A stretch of DNA of 7,918 nt, from the NCBI GenBank assembly GCA_946487985.1, contig CAMLUY010000042.1:1-7918 (forward strand), written 5' to 3'. The notes under the pieces were generated by a model, which did not search any database, was not told the DNA's origin, and was given only the letters and a program-made list of their open reading frames with translations. The translations under genes were made by a program, and so were the position numbers. Positions 5,537-7,918 of this stretch are shown piece after piece. The stretch's first letter is position 1. Every line of letters starts with the position of its first letter. The stretch comes from an uncultured Clostridia bacterium. Lineage in GTDB: Bacteria; Bacillota; Clostridia; Christensenellales; UBA1242.

Positions 5537-6856
5537 GTGTTAAAACGCAAGATGTACGACACATTACTCGCATGGAAGAGCGAAGCTAAGAAAGACTGCC
5601 TTTTGGTAAAGGGGGCGAGACAGGTTGGCAAAACATATCTTATCCGTGAATTTGCAAAAAACGAATATGAAAGCTTTGTTGAGATCAACTTCCACGAGCA
5701 GAAGAGCTTGAAGGTCATCTTTGACGGCGACAAGACGGCAGAAGAAATATACAAACGATTGACAGCCAACATTCCAGGTGTCAAGCTGATTCCCGGCAAG
5801 ACGCTTATTTTCTTCGATGAAATTCAGAAGTGTGCAGGCGCGCGAACTGCACTTAAGTTTCTTGCGGAGGACGGCCGATATGATATAATTGCATCGGGCT
5901 CGCTTCTTGGCCTTTCGTACGGCAAGGACGACGATGACGAGGTCAAGCCTGTCGAATCTATCCCAGTCGGCTACGAAAAAACCGTGATGATGTACTCAAT
6001 GGATTTCGAGGAATTTCTATGGGCATACGGTTACACCGATGATACTATTGCTTATCTCAAAAGCTTTTATACTTCAAAGAAGAAGGTCCCGCCTGAGGTC
6101 CTTGAAAAATTTGAATCGTTGCTTCGTGAATACCTTGTAGTAGGCGGAATGCCCGAAGCAGTTGCAAGTTTTGCAAAGTTTAAAGATTTCACCAAAGTAC
6201 AGGAGATCCAAGATAAGATTTTGTTATCTTACGCAGATGATATTTCCCAGCATGCCAAGGGGGCAGAAAAGGTGAAAGTTCGCCAGTGCTATGACAGCAT
6301 TCCTCATCAGCTTGCCAGAGAGAACAAGAAGTTCAAATATTCCGAAGTTGAGAAGAATGCCACCTCGCGCAAATTCGGCGATAGCGTTCAGTGGTTGCAT
6401 GATGCAAATATGGCTCACATCTGCTATAATACTACAACGCCTATATTGCCGCTCAAGATTTATGAAAAAGACAATGAATTCAAGCTTTATATGGCAGATA
6501 CTGGACTTTTGCTTGCACTGTTCGGTTTTTCAACTAAGCAGGCGTTACTTAACGGAACGCTGAAAGGTTTTGCTAAAGGCGGCATATATGAAAACTTCGT
6601 TGCCGAGACTCTTGTAAAGAATGGATACACGCTCCATTATTACAAGCCGAACGACAGCTCAGAGCTTGAATTTATTATTGAAAAGGATGGCGAAATTATT
6701 CCGATTGAAGTTAAAGCAGGTAATGCTGCTACGAAATCGCTTGATTCATTTATAGAAGAATTTTCGCCGTCTATTGCTATTAAGCTAATTGGCGGCAATA
6801 TTGGAATAGCAGATAAGAAGTTCACCATTCCGCATTTCCTAGCTATGTTTATTTGA
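5537..6856 (+). CDS. AAA_14/DUF4143 family ATPase
   Basis: A 439-residue protein. The GTG start is supported by GAGGTGAT a few bases upstream and by the short leader from the consensus promoter. Walker A is GARQVGKT (residues 26-33), Walker B is LIFFDEIQ with D94 and E95, and a sensor-like ASGSLLG follows at 119-125. SIPVGYEKT, MDFEEFLWAYG and VVGGMPEAV (202-209) are hallmarks of this family. The C-terminal DUF4143 part carries YENFVAE (E352), an ELEF strand (376-379) and IEVK (390-393), resembling a PD-(D/E)XK nuclease core. Length and motif order are normal, so the gene appears intact. These ATPases are common, patchily distributed and poorly characterised, and a nuclease or DNA-linked role is a family-level guess. 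It is monocistronic between two terminators. Confidence 0.92.
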   Translation: MLKRKMYDTLLAWKSEAKKDCLLVKGARQVGKTYLIREFAKNEYESFVEINFHEQKSLKVIFDGDKTAEEIYKRLTANIPGVKLIPGKTLIFFDEIQKCAGARTALKFLAEDGRYDIIASGSLLGLSYGKDDDDEVKPVESIPVGYEKTVMMYSMDFEEFLWAYGYTDDTIAYLKSFYTSKKKVPPEVLEKFESLLREYLVVGGMPEAVASFAKFKDFTKVQEIQDKILLSYADDISQHAKGAEKVKVRQCYDSIPHQLARENKKFKYSEVEKNATSRKFGDSVQWLHDANMAHICYNTTTPILPLKIYEKDNEFKLYMADTGLLLALFGFSTKQALLNGTLKGFAKGGIYENFVAETLVKNGYTLHYYKPNDSSELEFIIEKDGEIIPIEVKAGNAATKSLDSFIEEFSPSIAIKLIGGNIGIADKKFTIPHFLAMFI

Positions 6857-6928
6857 TCGGTGATGCTCCTAAAAATAAAACGAACGCGTTGTAATACGCT
6901 CATTGACTTTTAAAAAAATCTTTTGATA

Positions 6929-6980
6929 CAAAAAGCTGCCGATGTCTTTGTAATTCAAAATGTCGGCAGCTTTTATTTTT
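6929..6980. terminator. Bidirectional terminator between convergent genes
   Basis: GCTGCCGA (6935-6942) pairs with TCGGCAGC (6963-6970), with possible weaker extension inward. It is flanked by AAAAA on the left and TTTTATTTTT on the right, so it can end transcription of both the ATPase (plus) and the TVP38 gene (minus), whose stop is at 6985. Confidence 0.85.
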
Positions 6981-6984
6981 GCGA

Positions 6985-7863
6985 CTATACTTCAATAACC
7001 TGAGTTTGAACTGAAATCGGTCGATATTTCCTTTGTTTCATGCTTGTCGGCGGTGTGGCGAGCGCCAAGGCGCGGCTGCTTTTGCAAATGCAATGCGCTC
7101 TCGCAATTTTTCGCCTCTTGCTGCGGCGAGTTATGCCAAGTTTGTCTTTGATTTTATCGGCAAGCTTGACGACAGCATTTTCAATTTGGGGCTGATACCG
7201 ATAGCTGAGATAAAACAATATCGCCATCAAAATTACAAGCACAATCCAAACAGGAATGCCCCAGCCCGAATATGGTATGATTTCACCGCTGCCAAAAAAG
7301 CAGGTCAGCCCAATAGATATCGGCCTTGTCACAAGATTGGTGAAAATGAAAAAGCCATAGCTCATGCCAATCGCGCCTGCAACAATACACAAAATATCAT
7401 CAGGAAAAATTGGCAGCAGCATCATCAGGAAAAATATCAGCTTGCCGCGCGACAGCTTTTCCTCCCACTTCGCAGTTTCTTTTTCGCCAGCCACCCACAC
7501 AATCAAGCGATGCCCAATCTTTTTGCCAAGGAAAAAGGCAAACAGGCTGCCGGCAAATACAGCAAGCAAGCTAAGCCCGAACGTCAGCCATGGGCCAAAA
7601 ACAAGACTGCCAGCCACCGTTGTCACAACGGCGGGCAGCGGCAAAAATGTCACCTGCAAAAACTGAATGACAATAAAAATCACATAGCTGTACGCCCCGC
7701 CACCCGCAATGATTTGGCGCAGCTTTTCAGCGCTGTCAATTTTATCAATCACCCCAGTAAGTTCAAGCGGCAAATAAATTGCCAGCGCGATCGCTGCCAG
7801 TGCCACCAAGATTATCGCAATTTTAATCAGTTTAGTTTTTGTTTCTTTTTTAATCTTTGCCAT
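6985..7863 (-). CDS. TVP38/TMEM64 (DedA-superfamily, VTT domain) membrane protein
   Basis: A 292-residue integral membrane protein. A Lys-rich N-terminus precedes a first membrane segment (about 12-32). The VTT domain spans about 55-215: FLPLPAVVTTVAGSLVFGP (73-91) with the following helix and FLGKKIGHR, a re-entrant-like LLPIFPDDILCIVAGAIG (149-166), TRPISIG (179-185), and a final hydrophobic segment (about 203-220). The family includes proteins implicated in lipid scrambling and membrane homeostasis, but no substrate can be assigned here. The expected family length is near 220-250 residues. The last ~48 residues (from about 245) are Arg/Ala/Ser-rich and look unrelated. The ATG has no good ribosome site; GATAAT just upstream (7875-7870) would fit a nearly leaderless transcript, but no -35 is convincing. 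Family call confident; C-terminus doubtful. Confidence 0.88.
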   Translation of the reverse strand: MAKIKKETKTKLIKIAIILVALAAIALAIYLPLELTGVIDKIDSAEKLRQIIAGGGAYSYVIFIVIQFLQVTFLPLPAVVTTVAGSLVFGPWLTFGLSLLAVFAGSLFAFFLGKKIGHRLIVWVAGEKETAKWEEKLSRGKLIFFLMMLLPIFPDDILCIVAGAIGMSYGFFIFTNLVTRPISIGLTCFFGSGEIIPYSGWGIPVWIVLVILMAILFYLSYRYQPQIENAVVKLADKIKDKLGITRRSKRRKIARAHCICKSSRALALATPPTSMKQRKYRPISVQTQVIEV

Positions 7864-7918
7864 ATTTATATTATCGGAAGTTTTGTCTGCAAGCGCCGTT
7901 AGGCATTTGTAAGCAAAA

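Noticed and set aside
7033..7902. Long plus-strand open frame opposite the TVP38 gene
   Set aside because: Its His/Gln/Asn/Lys-rich translation shows no domain, and the opposite strand encodes a clear membrane family. It is a shadow frame.

Overview
The window looks like chromosomal DNA of a low-GC Gram-positive-type bacterium (Bacillota, Clostridia-like). The reasons are AT-rich spacers, consensus sigma-A promoters (often with an extended -10), purine-rich ribosome binding sites, a CCA-encoding tRNA and the protein families present. TAA, TAG and TGA all act as stops and Trp is TGG, so the standard bacterial code applies. The taxon is inferred; there is no rRNA.

Layout: (1) 59-2998 minus, a 979-residue protein joining a MotA/TolQ/ExbB-like membrane part to a long coiled coil, a Tyr-rich segment, a long acidic linker, an AT-hook array and a helical C-terminus. 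(2) 2999-3319, an AT-rich spacer with its promoter and a run of helically phased T-tracts, ending in the terminator of the next gene. (3) 4818-3320 minus, a two-gene operon: a small membrane-anchored Ig-like protein overlapping by ATGA a membrane-anchored ComEC-type metallo-beta-lactamase. (4) 4866-5216, a divergent promoter region and a tRNA-Pro(CGG) with its promoter and terminator. (5) 5217-5536, a non-coding stretch with four 14-15 bp repeats spaced 32-33 bp apart, leading into a perfect-consensus promoter. (6) 5537-6856 plus, an AAA_14/DUF4143 ATPase. (7) A bidirectional terminator, then 6985-7863 minus, a TVP38/TMEM64 (DedA-superfamily) membrane protein with an unusual C-terminal tail.

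The genes do not form one obvious pathway. Three of the four minus-strand proteins are predicted membrane proteins with no visible functional link, and the ATPase looks like an independently regulated accessory gene. The best candidates for undescribed biology are the membrane-anchored AT-hook protein, with curved-DNA-like sequence next to its own promoter, and the phased repeat array controlling the ATPase. No complete defence system, mobile element or CRISPR array is visible.
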